Assembly: GCF_003248505.1 (NCBI RefSeq)
Contig: NZ_QFOA01000052.1
Coordinates: 1-31,956 of the forward strand
DNA from: Sphingobium sp.
Lineage (GTDB): Bacteria; Pseudomonadota; Alphaproteobacteria; Sphingomonadales; Sphingomonadaceae
Direction: 5' to 3'
DNA: 31,956 nt
The notes beneath the pieces are model-generated. The model saw nothing but the letters and a program-made list of their open reading frames with translations, was not told the origin of the DNA and did no database searches. Made by a program: the position numbers and the translations under genes. Numbering within the stretch: position 1 is the first letter of the stretch; each line of letters opens with the position of its first letter. Positions 1-7,168 of the stretch are shown here, one piece after another.

Positions 1-110
1 CAGTCCCTCCCGACTGCAACAGTAGGCCGGACAGACGACTGCAACCGACCGAACGTCAAAACATCAATTTGTACTTGCAACGCGGGAGCCATCCACAGAC
101 GACAGTTCCG
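1..110. other. Unassigned flank that interrupts gp15
   Basis: This stretch does not continue the gp15 reading frame in any frame I can read. It carries a short direct repeat (cgactgcaac, near positions 11-20 and 36-45) and a related ttgcaac near 75-81. Such repeats can occur at insertion-sequence ends, but no terminal inverted repeat or transposase can be identified within the window. It may be the end of an IS element, a rearrangement junction or a contig-edge artefact. Confidence 0.35.
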
Positions 111-510
111 TCTTGAAGTCCCCCGCCGCCCCGCGCAGCAGATTGCCGTCCGCCCAGATGCGCCGGATCGCGCGGATCGGCCGCGCCGACAGCGCGACCG
201 CGAAACTCGCCGAATAGCTGTAGCTGGTCACGCTCCCGCGCCCCTTGCCCGCGCTGCTCTTCGTCCGCGTCTCGCGCAGGTCGGTGGCCCAGATGACGGT
301 GCCTGCGACCCGCATCGTGCCGAAGATCGCGGGCACCTGCGTGCCATATGTCGATGTCTGCACTTGCAACTCGGCCAGCCGCCGCCCCTCGCGCCCCTTG
401 GGGCGGAACAGCACGGCATGATCGAACGCATTGCCGACAAGGCCGCCGATCGCGCCCCCGACCGGCCCGCCCAGCGCCGTCCCCACCGCCGTCAGCACCA
501 TCGTCGCCAT
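64..510 (-). pseudogene. GTA gp15-like host-specificity/tail tip protein, N-terminal fragment only
   Basis: The first ~135 residues match the start of the large GTA tail-tip protein gp15. They show a Gly/Ala-rich hydrophobic N-terminus (MATMVLTAVGTALGG), then a stretch resembling the RcGTA start, including VPAIFGTMRVAGTVIWATDL, a SYSYSASFAVAL strand and RIWADGNLLRGAAGDFKT. Right after this the frame reads an unrelated 14-residue tail and stops. Family members are usually several hundred to over a thousand residues, so this is a severe truncation. It starts 15 nt after the gp14 stop in the same transcription direction, the normal gp14-gp15 order. A disrupted gp15 would leave the particle without its receptor-binding tip unless the rest lies beyond the window. 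The N-terminal assignment is good. Whether the break is biological (IS insertion) or an assembly edge cannot be decided here. Confidence 0.7.
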
Positions 511-525
511 CGCACAGTCTCCCTC

Positions 526-897
526 TTACGCCCGCCACCAGCCGAGCACCGGCCAGGGCGAAGGCCCCGGCGTCTCCACCACGCGGCGCAGCCCCGCATG
601 GGCATGGACGAACCCCGTCTCCGTCCCGATCATCAGGTGCAGCTGCATCGGCCCCGCCCGCACCAGCGCCACGTCGCCCGGCGCGCCTTGCGCCACGTGT
701 TCCAGCCCCGCCTTGCGCAGCCAGTGTTCCGCGCGTGTGCGGTCGCCGCTGCGCAATCCGTAGGCAAATGCCGCCTCCCGCCCCGTCGCCATCGCGACCA
801 GTCCGACGCAGTCGATGCCGTCGCGCCCGCGCCCATGCAGGCGGAACGGCACACCGACCCAATCCCGCGCCGCCGCCACGATCCGCGTCCCGCTCAT
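526..897 (-). CDS. GTA gp14-like NlpC/P60 cell wall peptidase
   Basis: A 123-residue NlpC/P60-fold cysteine peptidase of the phage/GTA tail type. The predicted nucleophile is Cys30 in GIDCVGLV, and the partner His is probably His87 in QLHLMIGT. The fold starts almost at residue 1 (AARDWVGVPFRLHGRG). In RcGTA the equivalent protein sits at the tail tip and is thought to cut peptidoglycan during DNA delivery. Its ATG overlaps the gp13 stop by 4 nt (ATGA), so the two are translationally coupled. The truncated gp15 follows 15 nt downstream. The length is normal for the family and the catalytic Cys and His look intact. Confidence 0.9.
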   Translation of the reverse strand: MSGTRIVAAARDWVGVPFRLHGRGRDGIDCVGLVAMATGREAAFAYGLRSGDRTRAEHWLRKAGLEHVAQGAPGDVALVRAGPMQLHLMIGTETGFVHAHAGLRRVVETPGPSPWPVLGWWRA

Positions 898-1709
898 GCG
901 CCGGGATATCGCGTCAGCAGGTCCATGCCCGGCAGGTAAGGCTCGCCGCGAAAGTTCACCGCATTGCCGAACCGCGTGGCGCAGGTCGCCAGCTGCCGGT
1001 CGCATCCCTCGACCAGCAGCGCCAGCGTGCCCGCCGCCACATCGAACGGCGGCGGATCTGTCAGCGTCAACGCGTCCGCGCCGTTGTCCGCCACCGCCTG
1101 GCCGATCCCCGCATTCGCGCCGGTCATCCAGCGCAACGTGCCGAAGGCATAGGCTCCCGCCGCCAGTCCGCCGACGGCCACGCGCGTGTCCTCCACCCCG
1201 GCGACCGCGACGATCCGCCGCCGCCCGGCCATGTCCACGCGGCAATCCCTGTCGCCCAGCCGGGCGCGGCAATCGGGGGAAGTGGACGGCGCGACCGGCG
1301 CGCGCAGCGCCGCCGCCGCGCCGATCAGTTCCGCGCTGAACGCCGCGCCCGACCGCGCGACCGCGCCGATCTCGCCCCGCGCCAGCAGCAGCCACAGCGC
1401 GCCCGGCTCCTCCCACTGGGTCAGCCGCAGCTCCAGCGCCGCCCCGTCCCATCGGCCCGCCATCAGGTCGCGCTCGCTGATCGCATCGCTGGTCAGCGCG
1501 CCCGCCACGTCGCTGTCGTCGCCGTCCAGGTCGATGCCGCTGCGCATCGCGCTCGGCGTCAATCCCGGCGCGGCGCGATAGGGCAGGCCGCCGACCGTGA
1601 GGTCGCGGTCGTGGCTCGTCAGCCCGATCGTCACTCCGTCCCGCCGTTCGACCCGCCAGCAGAAGGCCAGCGTGCCGAGCGGCTGGCTCAATGTCTCCAG
1701 CCCGCTCAT
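894..1709 (-). CDS. GTA gp13-like hub protein, DUF2163 / phage BR0599 family
   Basis: A 271-residue protein with an N-terminal DUF2163 domain (SGLETLSQPLGTLAFCWRV, then DVAGALTSDAISERDLMAGRWDGA split over residues 68-91) and a C-terminal BR0599-type region. Four cysteines lie as two pairs, Cys147/Cys156 (CRARLGDRDC) and Cys236/Cys243 (CDRQLATC). They are followed by the family's FGNAVNFRGEPYLPG motif. In the RcGTA structure the hub binds an iron-sulphur cluster through cysteines, and the pairs here are good candidates for the same role. That link is inference from family knowledge. The gene overlaps both neighbours by 4 nt (ATGA), as expected inside a tail operon. Confidence 0.9.
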   Translation of the reverse strand: MSGLETLSQPLGTLAFCWRVERRDGVTIGLTSHDRDLTVGGLPYRAAPGLTPSAMRSGIDLDGDDSDVAGALTSDAISERDLMAGRWDGAALELRLTQWEEPGALWLLLARGEIGAVARSGAAFSAELIGAAAALRAPVAPSTSPDCRARLGDRDCRVDMAGRRRIVAVAGVEDTRVAVGGLAAGAYAFGTLRWMTGANAGIGQAVADNGADALTLTDPPPFDVAAGTLALLVEGCDRQLATCATRFGNAVNFRGEPYLPGMDLLTRYPGA

Positions 1710-4036
1710 TCGCGGATCTCCACCAGCGGCACGGACGGCGCTTCCCCGGCGGCGAAGGTCGCGCGGTTGATTTCCAGCCGGTCCTCAGCAAAGCGTACCG
1801 GCACGTCGAACCGGAATCCCGCGGTCAGCACCGCGCCCGCCGCAGGCGCGGTGTCGAACGCGATGACGCCCATTCCCGCATGAGCCCACCCGTCCGTCAT
1901 CTCGACCCCGTCCGCCGCCACGCGGATGCTGCCCGCGACGGGCCGGGTGATCCGGCGGACCTGCGCGTCGGCGCTCCCGCCATAATGGCGCGTCAGCGCA
2001 AATTCGGCGCGCACGCCGTCGCCGGTGCCCAGTCGCTGGTCGATGGGCGATGGGGCGGTGCCCGGCGCGCCGCTGCGGTCGTCATAGGGATCGGTGAAGC
2101 GGAACCCGCGCGCCGCCCCCCGGCGCGCGCGGAAAAAGGCGATCAGCCGCGCCATGTCCGCTTCCGACCGGACCCCCGGCCCCGCGTCGAAGGACAGCCG
2201 CGCGTCCGCCCAGTCGCTGCTGCGCCGTTCATGCCCGCTCACGCTTTCGACGATCTGCGTCGAAAAGGCCGGGGACACGCTCGCCTCCCGCCCGATGGCG
2301 AGCGGAAAGAGTATGTCGTCAAACGCTTGCATGTCATCCTCCCCATCGATCCTGAAGCAGGTGAAGCCGTCCCGGCACACCTGCGGCAGCGCCCAGACGA
2401 AGGTCTGCGCCGTCCCCCGCGCGACCGCCGCCCGCGCAGCCGCCGCGATTGCGCGCCATTGCTCGGCCTGGTCGGGCCGCAGCACGAAGCCGGCAAGATA
2501 ATGTTGTTCCTCCATCGGATAGCCCAACCGTTCCGTCGCCAGCGCGACACCGCGCGCGGTGAGGTTGGGCCGCCCCTCCGTCACCCAGTCATAATCTTCC
2601 AGCTGCAACACGTCGAAGGCGGGCGACGCCCACCCCACCGGCATGTTCGCCCGCTTGGCTTCGGGCGCACGGGGGTCGAGGATCGTGGGCAGATAGGCGA
2701 GCAGATGCGTGACAGCGCCCGGCGCCCGCGCCTTCACATGCGCACAAAGCGCCGCCGTGGACGCTGCCAGCAATGCCCCCGCCGCATCCAGCAGCGCGGC
2801 CTGCTGCGTGTCGAGATCGCCCCACACGCTCGGCACCGACACCGGGCTTCCGCCCAGCGCCGCGCGCGCCGCGTCGTCGTACAGACAGATGCGCCCGTCG
2901 CCCGGCATCACCCACCACCATGGCTCGCCCACCTGGAACAGGATCGGCAAGCCCGCCTCCAAGCCGATGGAAACGAAGGCTTCTGCCACCTGCGTCAGAT
3001 AGGCCATCGCCCCCTGGTGCGCGGGCGACAGCAGCGTGGAGGGCGGCTCCCACCCGGTCAGCGCCGGGTCGCCATTTTCCGCCCGCTGCTTCCAGTCCTG
3101 CCAGCAATGCGCGTCGAACAGTTCGTAGGACAGCGACCAGACGATCCCCATTCCCATCGCCTTCGCCCGCCTGGCAAAGTCCCGGTGCCACGCCGCGCAC
3201 GGCGCGTTGAGCACTCCGCCTGCCAGGCTGACGAACAGCCCCTCTCCGGCCCGCTCCAGCCGGAAATAATGGCTCATCCCCACATAATGGTTGATCGCGC
3301 CGCGATAGCCGAGCGCATGGATCGCCTCGACGATGCGCTGGGGCGTCTGGTTGAAGGCGTCGTCATAGCCCGTCGCCATCGACAGCCCATGTTCGGGCAG
3401 CATGATGTCGCCCACCGCGATGACCGATCCCGCCCCCTCGCACCGGATGGCGCTCATCTCCGCCCATCCCTCGACCGCTGCGGGAAAGGGCGTGTCGCCC
3501 TCGTCATAGTCGGGCGGCACCAGCGACAGGAACATCCGGTCGATGTCCCCCGCCCACACGGGGTCGGCTTCCTCGGGCCAGCGATATCCGCCGACCAGAT
3601 CGGCAAAATCCAGCGTGACGACAGCATCTTCCGGCCCGCCGCTGGCATAGTTCCACAACCGCACATACCAGGCGCGCGGACGCCCTTCCGCATCGCGCCC
3701 CTCGATCGTCAGCGTGGGCCCATGGGTTTCGTCCAGGCGGCGCACGCCCCCCGACCGCCAGCGAAAGGACAGCACGCACGCCCGGAAATCGCGCGCCGTT
3801 TCATAGGCGATCAGCGGATGGCTCCACCGGTCCTCCGCTTCCCAGATCAGCCCCGCCAGATCGCCCGATCCATGGAACACCGCGTCCATGCGCAACGCAT
3901 CGGCGGCGGTCGTCACCACGCTCGCCATCATCGGGCGCGGGAAGTTGACGGTCCAGTGGGTCGCGGCGAACCGCTTCATCCAACGGCTTTCCTGCCCCCG
4001 CCGCGCGTCCGCCAGCCAATATCCGATCCCGCTCAT
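1706..4036 (-). CDS. GTA gp12-like distal tail protein: TIM-barrel-like domain fused to DUF2460
   Basis: A 776-residue protein with two parts. Residues ~571-776 are a complete DUF2460 (TIGR02217) domain, the whole of gp12 in Rhodobacter GTA, starting AFDDILFPLAIGREASVSPA and including FRFTDPYDDRSG. Residues 1-570 are an extra module. An N-terminal beta-rich part (about 1-210) is followed by what reads like a glycoside-hydrolase-type TIM barrel, with GEPWWW (Glu371) and QLEDYDW (Glu480) placed like acid/base and nucleophile residues. This resembles the TIM-barrel domain described for non-contractile tail sheath proteins of some siphophages. In RcGTA the TIM barrel lies in gp15 instead. The gene overlaps gp11 upstream and gp13 downstream by 4 nt each. 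DUF2460 is firm. The barrel fold and any sugar-cleaving activity are inferred. Confidence 0.85.
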   Translation of the reverse strand: MSGIGYWLADARRGQESRWMKRFAATHWTVNFPRPMMASVVTTAADALRMDAVFHGSGDLAGLIWEAEDRWSHPLIAYETARDFRACVLSFRWRSGGVRRLDETHGPTLTIEGRDAEGRPRAWYVRLWNYASGGPEDAVVTLDFADLVGGYRWPEEADPVWAGDIDRMFLSLVPPDYDEGDTPFPAAVEGWAEMSAIRCEGAGSVIAVGDIMLPEHGLSMATGYDDAFNQTPQRIVEAIHALGYRGAINHYVGMSHYFRLERAGEGLFVSLAGGVLNAPCAAWHRDFARRAKAMGMGIVWSLSYELFDAHCWQDWKQRAENGDPALTGWEPPSTLLSPAHQGAMAYLTQVAEAFVSIGLEAGLPILFQVGEPWWWVMPGDGRICLYDDAARAALGGSPVSVPSVWGDLDTQQAALLDAAGALLAASTAALCAHVKARAPGAVTHLLAYLPTILDPRAPEAKRANMPVGWASPAFDVLQLEDYDWVTEGRPNLTARGVALATERLGYPMEEQHYLAGFVLRPDQAEQWRAIAAAARAAVARGTAQTFVWALPQVCRDGFTCFRIDGEDDMQAFDDILFPLAIGREASVSPAFSTQIVESVSGHERRSSDWADARLSFDAGPGVRSEADMARLIAFFRARRGAARGFRFTDPYDDRSGAPGTAPSPIDQRLGTGDGVRAEFALTRHYGGSADAQVRRITRPVAGSIRVAADGVEMTDGWAHAGMGVIAFDTAPAAGAVLTAGFRFDVPVRFAEDRLEINRATFAAGEAPSVPLVEIRE

Positions 4037-4593
4037 CCGATCGCTCCCCTCACCGCCCGCGCCACCTGCCGCGCGCTGCGGGCCAGCAGCCGCGCCTCGC
4101 TCGCACCGCCCTGCCCGTTGATCGCGATGCGCACCTGCACGTCGCGCGCCCCGCCGGTCGATCCATGGACCTGCCCGCTGCTCGTCGGCACGAACACCTC
4201 AGGCCCGCGCTCTCCCACCAGATAGGCGCGCCCCGGCGCCACCGGTCCGCCGGTCGCGCGCCCCGGCAGGCCCAGCGCCCCGCCGATCAGCGACGCGCCC
4301 AGCGTCACGAGGCCCCCGCCCGCGCCGCCGCCGCCAACACCGCCGATGGCCCCCTGCACCGCGCTTGCCGCAATCGAATCGAGCACGCCGACTGCGATCC
4401 GGCGCAGATCCTCGAACCCGAACTTGCCGGTCCGCACCGCGCGCAGCAGCCCGCTTTCGATCCGCCGCCCGGCCCGCTCCGCCCCTTCGGCAAGCGGCCC
4501 TTCCATGCCGCTGCGCATCGCCTCCACGTCGCGCGACAGCCCCGCCGTGTCGGCGCGCACGCGCACGACCAGCGTCTCGATCTCCTCGTCCAT
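4033..4593 (-). CDS. GTA gp11-like tape measure protein
   Basis: A 186-residue protein in the tape-measure position, between the tail chaperone and the distal tail gene. It begins MDEEIETLVVRVRADTAGL, a pattern shared by GTA gp11 and phage tape-measure N-termini, and has an amphipathic region (RDVEAMRSGMEGPL). A Gly-rich central stretch (about residues 85-110) follows, then ATGGPVAPGRAYLVGERGPE, a sequence typical of tape-measure C-termini. It is very short, which fits the short GTA tail. ATG 4593 was chosen for the purine-rich GGGGGGAAG upstream. An upstream GTG at 4629 would extend it by 12 residues and overlap the preceding gene. Confidence 0.85.
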   Translation of the reverse strand: MDEEIETLVVRVRADTAGLSRDVEAMRSGMEGPLAEGAERAGRRIESGLLRAVRTGKFGFEDLRRIAVGVLDSIAASAVQGAIGGVGGGGAGGGLVTLGASLIGGALGLPGRATGGPVAPGRAYLVGERGPEVFVPTSSGQVHGSTGGARDVQVRIAINGQGGASEARLLARSARQVARAVRGAIG

Positions 4594-4609
4594 CCCGCTT
4601 CCCCCCGTT

Positions 4610-4828
4610 TCAGTGCGCGCCCGTGCCATCGGGCATCGCGCCCATCAGCCGCGCCAGTTCCGCGCCGTCGACGCCCGCGCCCGCCGCATCCGCCTCCTCG
4701 CCGCGCGCCGCGCGCAGCACGCACGCCAGTTCCTGCGGCGTCGCGCGCCAGAAAGTCGCGGGCCGCCACCCCAGCAGCCATCCCGCAACGCCCGCCAGCC
4801 GCGCCGCGCCTTCGCCAAATCGCGTCAT
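4610..4828 (-). CDS. Phage tail assembly chaperone (TIGR02216 type)
   Basis: A 72-residue protein between gp10 and the tape measure, where GTAs and siphophages carry tail chaperones. Its features are WLLGWRPATFWRATPQEL, recurrent in this family, and a short acidic C-terminus. The ATG overlaps the gp10 stop by 4 nt. Chaperones of this type hold the tape measure before tail-tube polymerisation. I see no slippery sequence for the programmed frameshift known in lambda-like G/GT pairs. gp10 and this gene are joined by a stop/start overlap instead. Confidence 0.8.
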   Translation of the reverse strand: MTRFGEGAARLAGVAGWLLGWRPATFWRATPQELACVLRAARGEEADAAGAGVDGAELARLMGAMPDGTGAH

Positions 4829-5136
4829 CTTCCCGCCAGTATCTGCCGCACGATGGCCTTGAGCGCGGGCGTCGCCTTCGCCATGCCCGCCGCCACCACC
4901 GCCTCGCCCAGTGCCTCGCGCGTCAGGTTCCCGCGATCCGGCAGGCAGTGCCAGAACAGCGCGACCAGATCGGCCAGCGACAGCCGCCCGTCCGCCGCCC
5001 GCTCGATCAGGTCGAACAGCGGCCCCAGTTCCTGCTCCGCCGCCACCAGCGCGCCGAAGGTCGGGCGCAGCACCAGCGTCTCGCCGCCCAGCATCAGCGC
5101 CGCCTCGCCCCGCTCCGGGTTCGCCGCCGCGCTCAC
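4825..5136 (-). CDS. GTA gp10 family protein
   Basis: A 103-residue match to the GTA gp10 family. It starts with a short variable N-terminus (ANPERGEAALMLGGE), followed by LVLRPTFGALVAAEQELG and a helical C-terminal half (LADLVALFWHCL). It lies directly after the major tail protein and overlaps it by 4 nt. The family is assigned to tail assembly, chaperone-like, though its exact role is not settled. Length and position are typical. Confidence 0.85.
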   Translation of the reverse strand: MSAAANPERGEAALMLGGETLVLRPTFGALVAAEQELGPLFDLIERAADGRLSLADLVALFWHCLPDRGNLTREALGEAVVAAGMAKATPALKAIVRQILAGR

Positions 5137-5540
5137 AGGCTCACCACCGGGCCAGAGCTTTCGAGGCTCAGCGCGTAATTGCGCTCTCCGTTATAATCGC
5201 CCGCATAGTCGAGCCGGGTGACGAGGAACCGCCCCCGCATCCGTTCCCCGCTTTCGAAGCTCAGCTCGAAACTCTCGATGGTGCCCGACAGCGCATGGTT
5301 GCGGATGCGCACCTCGGCGGCGGAGCCGGTGAACAGGCCCGCGGCCGACACGCTGACCGACCTGACCCCCGCGCCCGACAGCAATTCGCGCCATCCGCCC
5401 GAATCCTTGGACGTGACGTTGACCGCCTCGCCGTTGACCGACAGCTGCGTCGTGCGCATCCCCGCGACCGTCGCGTAGGTTGCCGGACTGTTGCCGTCGC
5501 CAACTTTCAGCAAAAATGCACTTCCTTTTTCGACGCCCAT
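5133..5540 (-). CDS. Major tail (tube) protein, GTA gp9-like
   Basis: A 135-residue tail tube protein of the TP901-1/GTA gp9 family. It starts MGVEKGSAFLLKVGDG and carries the family strands VAGMRTTQLSVNGEAVNVTS, KDSGGWRELLSGAGVRSVSV and a C-terminal LDYAGDYNGERNYALSLES. Copies stack into the tail tube. Unlike its downstream partners it does not overlap its upstream gene. It starts 55 bp from a divergent plus-strand gene (5596), so a promoter in that gap may drive the gp9-gp15 block. Its ribosome-binding site is AAGGA, just upstream of the ATG. Confidence 0.9.
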   Translation of the reverse strand: MGVEKGSAFLLKVGDGNSPATYATVAGMRTTQLSVNGEAVNVTSKDSGGWRELLSGAGVRSVSVSAAGLFTGSAAEVRIRNHALSGTIESFELSFESGERMRGRFLVTRLDYAGDYNGERNYALSLESSGPVVSL

Positions 5541-5595
5541 GGCGCATCCTTTCTTCAGTCAAACCGTGCAAAATGCAGGATATGGAGAGGGTTCG

Positions 5596-5922
5596 ATGTT
5601 TGTTGCCGTAGCTTCGCTCGCGATGATGGCCGCCGCTGCACCGTCCGCCGATGACGTCGGCACCGGGCGCAAGGAATTCGCCAAATGCCTTTCGGCCCAG
5701 GTGAAGCCCGCGATGGATGCGAAGATGTCGACCGGCGATTTCCAGGCGTCGATCAAGAAGGCCTGCGCCACGCAGGAGGCCGCGTTCCGCGCCGCCATCG
5801 TCGCGCAGGACAAGGGCGACAAGATGTCCGACAGCGCCGCCGCGTCGGACGCGGACGATCAGATCGGCGAATATGTGGACAAGATCACGTCCGAATATGA
5901 AGAGAATAGCCGCCCGAACTGA
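5596..5922 (+). CDS. Hypothetical secreted protein embedded in the GTA cluster
   Basis: A 108-residue protein on the strand opposite the GTA genes, between gp9 and gp8. An N-terminal hydrophobic stretch (VAVASLAMMAAAAPSA) looks like a signal peptide. The mature part is helical and charged, with two cysteines (AKCLSAQ and KKACATQ) that could form a disulphide, and an acidic C-terminus. ATG 5596 was chosen because GGAGAGG lies 5 nt upstream. No known domain is recognised and nothing suggests a phage role. It may be a host gene inserted into a domesticated cluster. Transcription of gp8 into gp9 would run antisense across it. Confidence 0.75.
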   Translation: MFVAVASLAMMAAAAPSADDVGTGRKEFAKCLSAQVKPAMDAKMSTGDFQASIKKACATQEAAFRAAIVAQDKGDKMSDSAAASDADDQIGEYVDKITSEYEENSRPN

Positions 5923-5955
5923 CGGCCTTCCGCTCACGCCCCGGGGCGGGCGGGA

Positions 5956-6363
5956 TCACCCGTCCCGCACCGCCCTGACGCGATAATCGATCACGGCCCG
6001 CCAGCCGCCGGCGGGCGCAGTCCCTTCCCGCGCGATCCGCGACCGGGCCAGCCGCACGCTCGCCACGCGCCACCCGTCCGGCGCAAGGCTCAAGCCCTGC
6101 AACGCCGGGTCGATCCGCGCGATCGCCGCCGCGATGGCCGCCGCCCCGTCCGCCGCCGCGACCAGCCCGACGGTCAGCCGCAACTCGCGCCCTTCCAGCG
6201 CCTTGCCGCCCCAGTCCGTGCCGATACACTCGCCCGCAAAGGCGTAGGGGGCCGCCGCCCGCCCCGGCTCGCCGTCATGCACGGCATGGACCAGCGCCAT
6301 CAGCGCCCCGTCCGCCCGCAGCGCCGCAATCGCCGCCGCCCGCACCGCCATTTCCGCGCTCAT
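5956..6363 (-). CDS. Tail terminator / tail completion protein, GTA gp8-like (DUF3168)
   Basis: A 135-residue DUF3168-family protein. It starts MSAEMAVRAAAIAALRADG, continues AAAPYAFAGECIGTDWGGK, and ends in a strand-rich half closing with WRAVIDYRVRAV. Members cap the tail tube and join it to the head. The ATG overlaps the preceding short gene by 4 nt. Its stop is 34 bp from the end of the convergent plus-strand gene at 5596-5922. Confidence 0.85.
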   Translation of the reverse strand: MSAEMAVRAAAIAALRADGALMALVHAVHDGEPGRAAAPYAFAGECIGTDWGGKALEGRELRLTVGLVAAADGAAAIAAAIARIDPALQGLSLAPDGWRVASVRLARSRIAREGTAPAGGWRAVIDYRVRAVRDG

Positions 6364-6542
6364 GCCCCTCTCCCCGCTTCCCGCAACGCAAGGTCGCGCA
6401 TCCAGCGCGCGCGAAGCCCTCGCCCGCGCAGCCGCACCGCTTCACCCTCCTGCCTTGCCTCGACCCCTAAGCGGGCCAGCGCCGCCGCGATTTCATCGCG
6501 CCGCGCCTGCGCCCGCCGCTCCAGCCACCGCACCGGGATCAT
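6360..6542 (-). CDS. Short protein in the gp7 (head closure) position
   Basis: A 60-residue Arg-rich protein (MIPVRWLERRAQARRDEIAAA... ending LREAGRGA). It is coupled by ATGA overlaps to gp6 upstream and gp8 downstream, which argues that it is translated. RcGTA gp7 occupies the same slot but is nearly twice as long, and I cannot show homology from sequence alone. It may be a reduced gp7 or an unrelated small morphogenesis protein. Reading begins at the ATG whose first base falls in the gp6 stop. Confidence 0.7.
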   Translation of the reverse strand: MIPVRWLERRAQARRDEIAAALARLGVEARQEGEAVRLRGRGLRARWMRDLALREAGRGA

Positions 6543-7087
6543 GTCAGCCGCATCCCGCGCCATGGCCGCCACAGCGCGCTCACTACGGCGGGCGGGGTCG
6601 CGCTGTCGTTGCCGCGCGCCAGATAATGGTCCGCCGCCAGTCGCACGATCCCCTGGCGCAACGCCTGCGGCACGCCATCGCCGTCGCTCGCCAACCCCGC
6701 GCGATAGGTGACGGCAATCGTCCCGGCGATGCCCGCCTGTGCGATGCGCACCCATCCCTCGCCATTCCCGTCGATATCGACTGCGTAGGCATCGACCGGC
6801 AATGGGCGTGCCGCGCCATCCGCTCTCACCGCCTCGACCGTCTCGATCGCGACCACGGGCCGGGCCGACAGCCGCTGCCACGCGCCCGACGCCCGTTCCG
6901 CCCCGAACAGCGTCTCGCGCGTCCGCCGCACGATCAGCCATTGCCCGGTGAACCGCTCGCACAGCGCGCCCGCGCCCCGCAGCAGCGCGCTCAGCACCAT
7001 ATCCTCCTCCTCGCCCGCGATCCGCAGATAGGTCTTCAATTCCGCCAGCGACGCGGGCAACGCCCCGTCCTCTGCATCCGTCAGCAT
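6539..7087 (-). CDS. Head-tail connector, GTA gp6-like
   Basis: A 182-residue connector of the gp6/Phage_connect type. It has an N-terminal helical region (LPASLAELKTYLRIAGEEED, VLSALLRGAGALCERFTGQW), a beta-rich middle (ARPVVAIETVEAV, LPVDAYAVDIDGNGEGWVRI) and a C-terminal helix (ALRQGIVRLAADHYLARG). It forms a ring under the portal. It lies downstream of the capsid gene but beyond a strong intrinsic terminator (7112-7148), so its expression needs read-through or its own promoter. Confidence 0.85.
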   Translation of the reverse strand: MLTDAEDGALPASLAELKTYLRIAGEEEDMVLSALLRGAGALCERFTGQWLIVRRTRETLFGAERASGAWQRLSARPVVAIETVEAVRADGAARPLPVDAYAVDIDGNGEGWVRIAQAGIAGTIAVTYRAGLASDGDGVPQALRQGIVRLAADHYLARGNDSATPPAVVSALWRPWRGMRLT

Positions 7088-7111
7088 GGTGTCGCCGCCT
7101 CCCGCCGCCCC

Positions 7112-7148
7112 AAAAAAAAGGGGGCGCGGACCGTGCGCCCGCGCCCCC
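7112..7148 (-). terminator. Intrinsic terminator downstream of the major capsid gene
   Basis: On the minus strand a perfect 10-bp GC stem (GGGGGCGCGG / CCGCGCCCCC, plus-strand arms 7120-7129 and 7139-7148, 9-nt loop) is followed by eight U (plus-strand A run 7112-7119). This is a textbook Rho-independent terminator, 20 bp after the capsid stop. Confidence 0.9.
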
Positions 7149-7168
7149 ACAAGATGCCGCTGCCCCCT

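Noticed and set aside
1691..4225. An 844-codon plus-strand open frame opposite the gp12-like gene
   Set aside because: It is Arg/Pro/His-rich, lacks a family match and mirrors a clear structural gene on the other strand.
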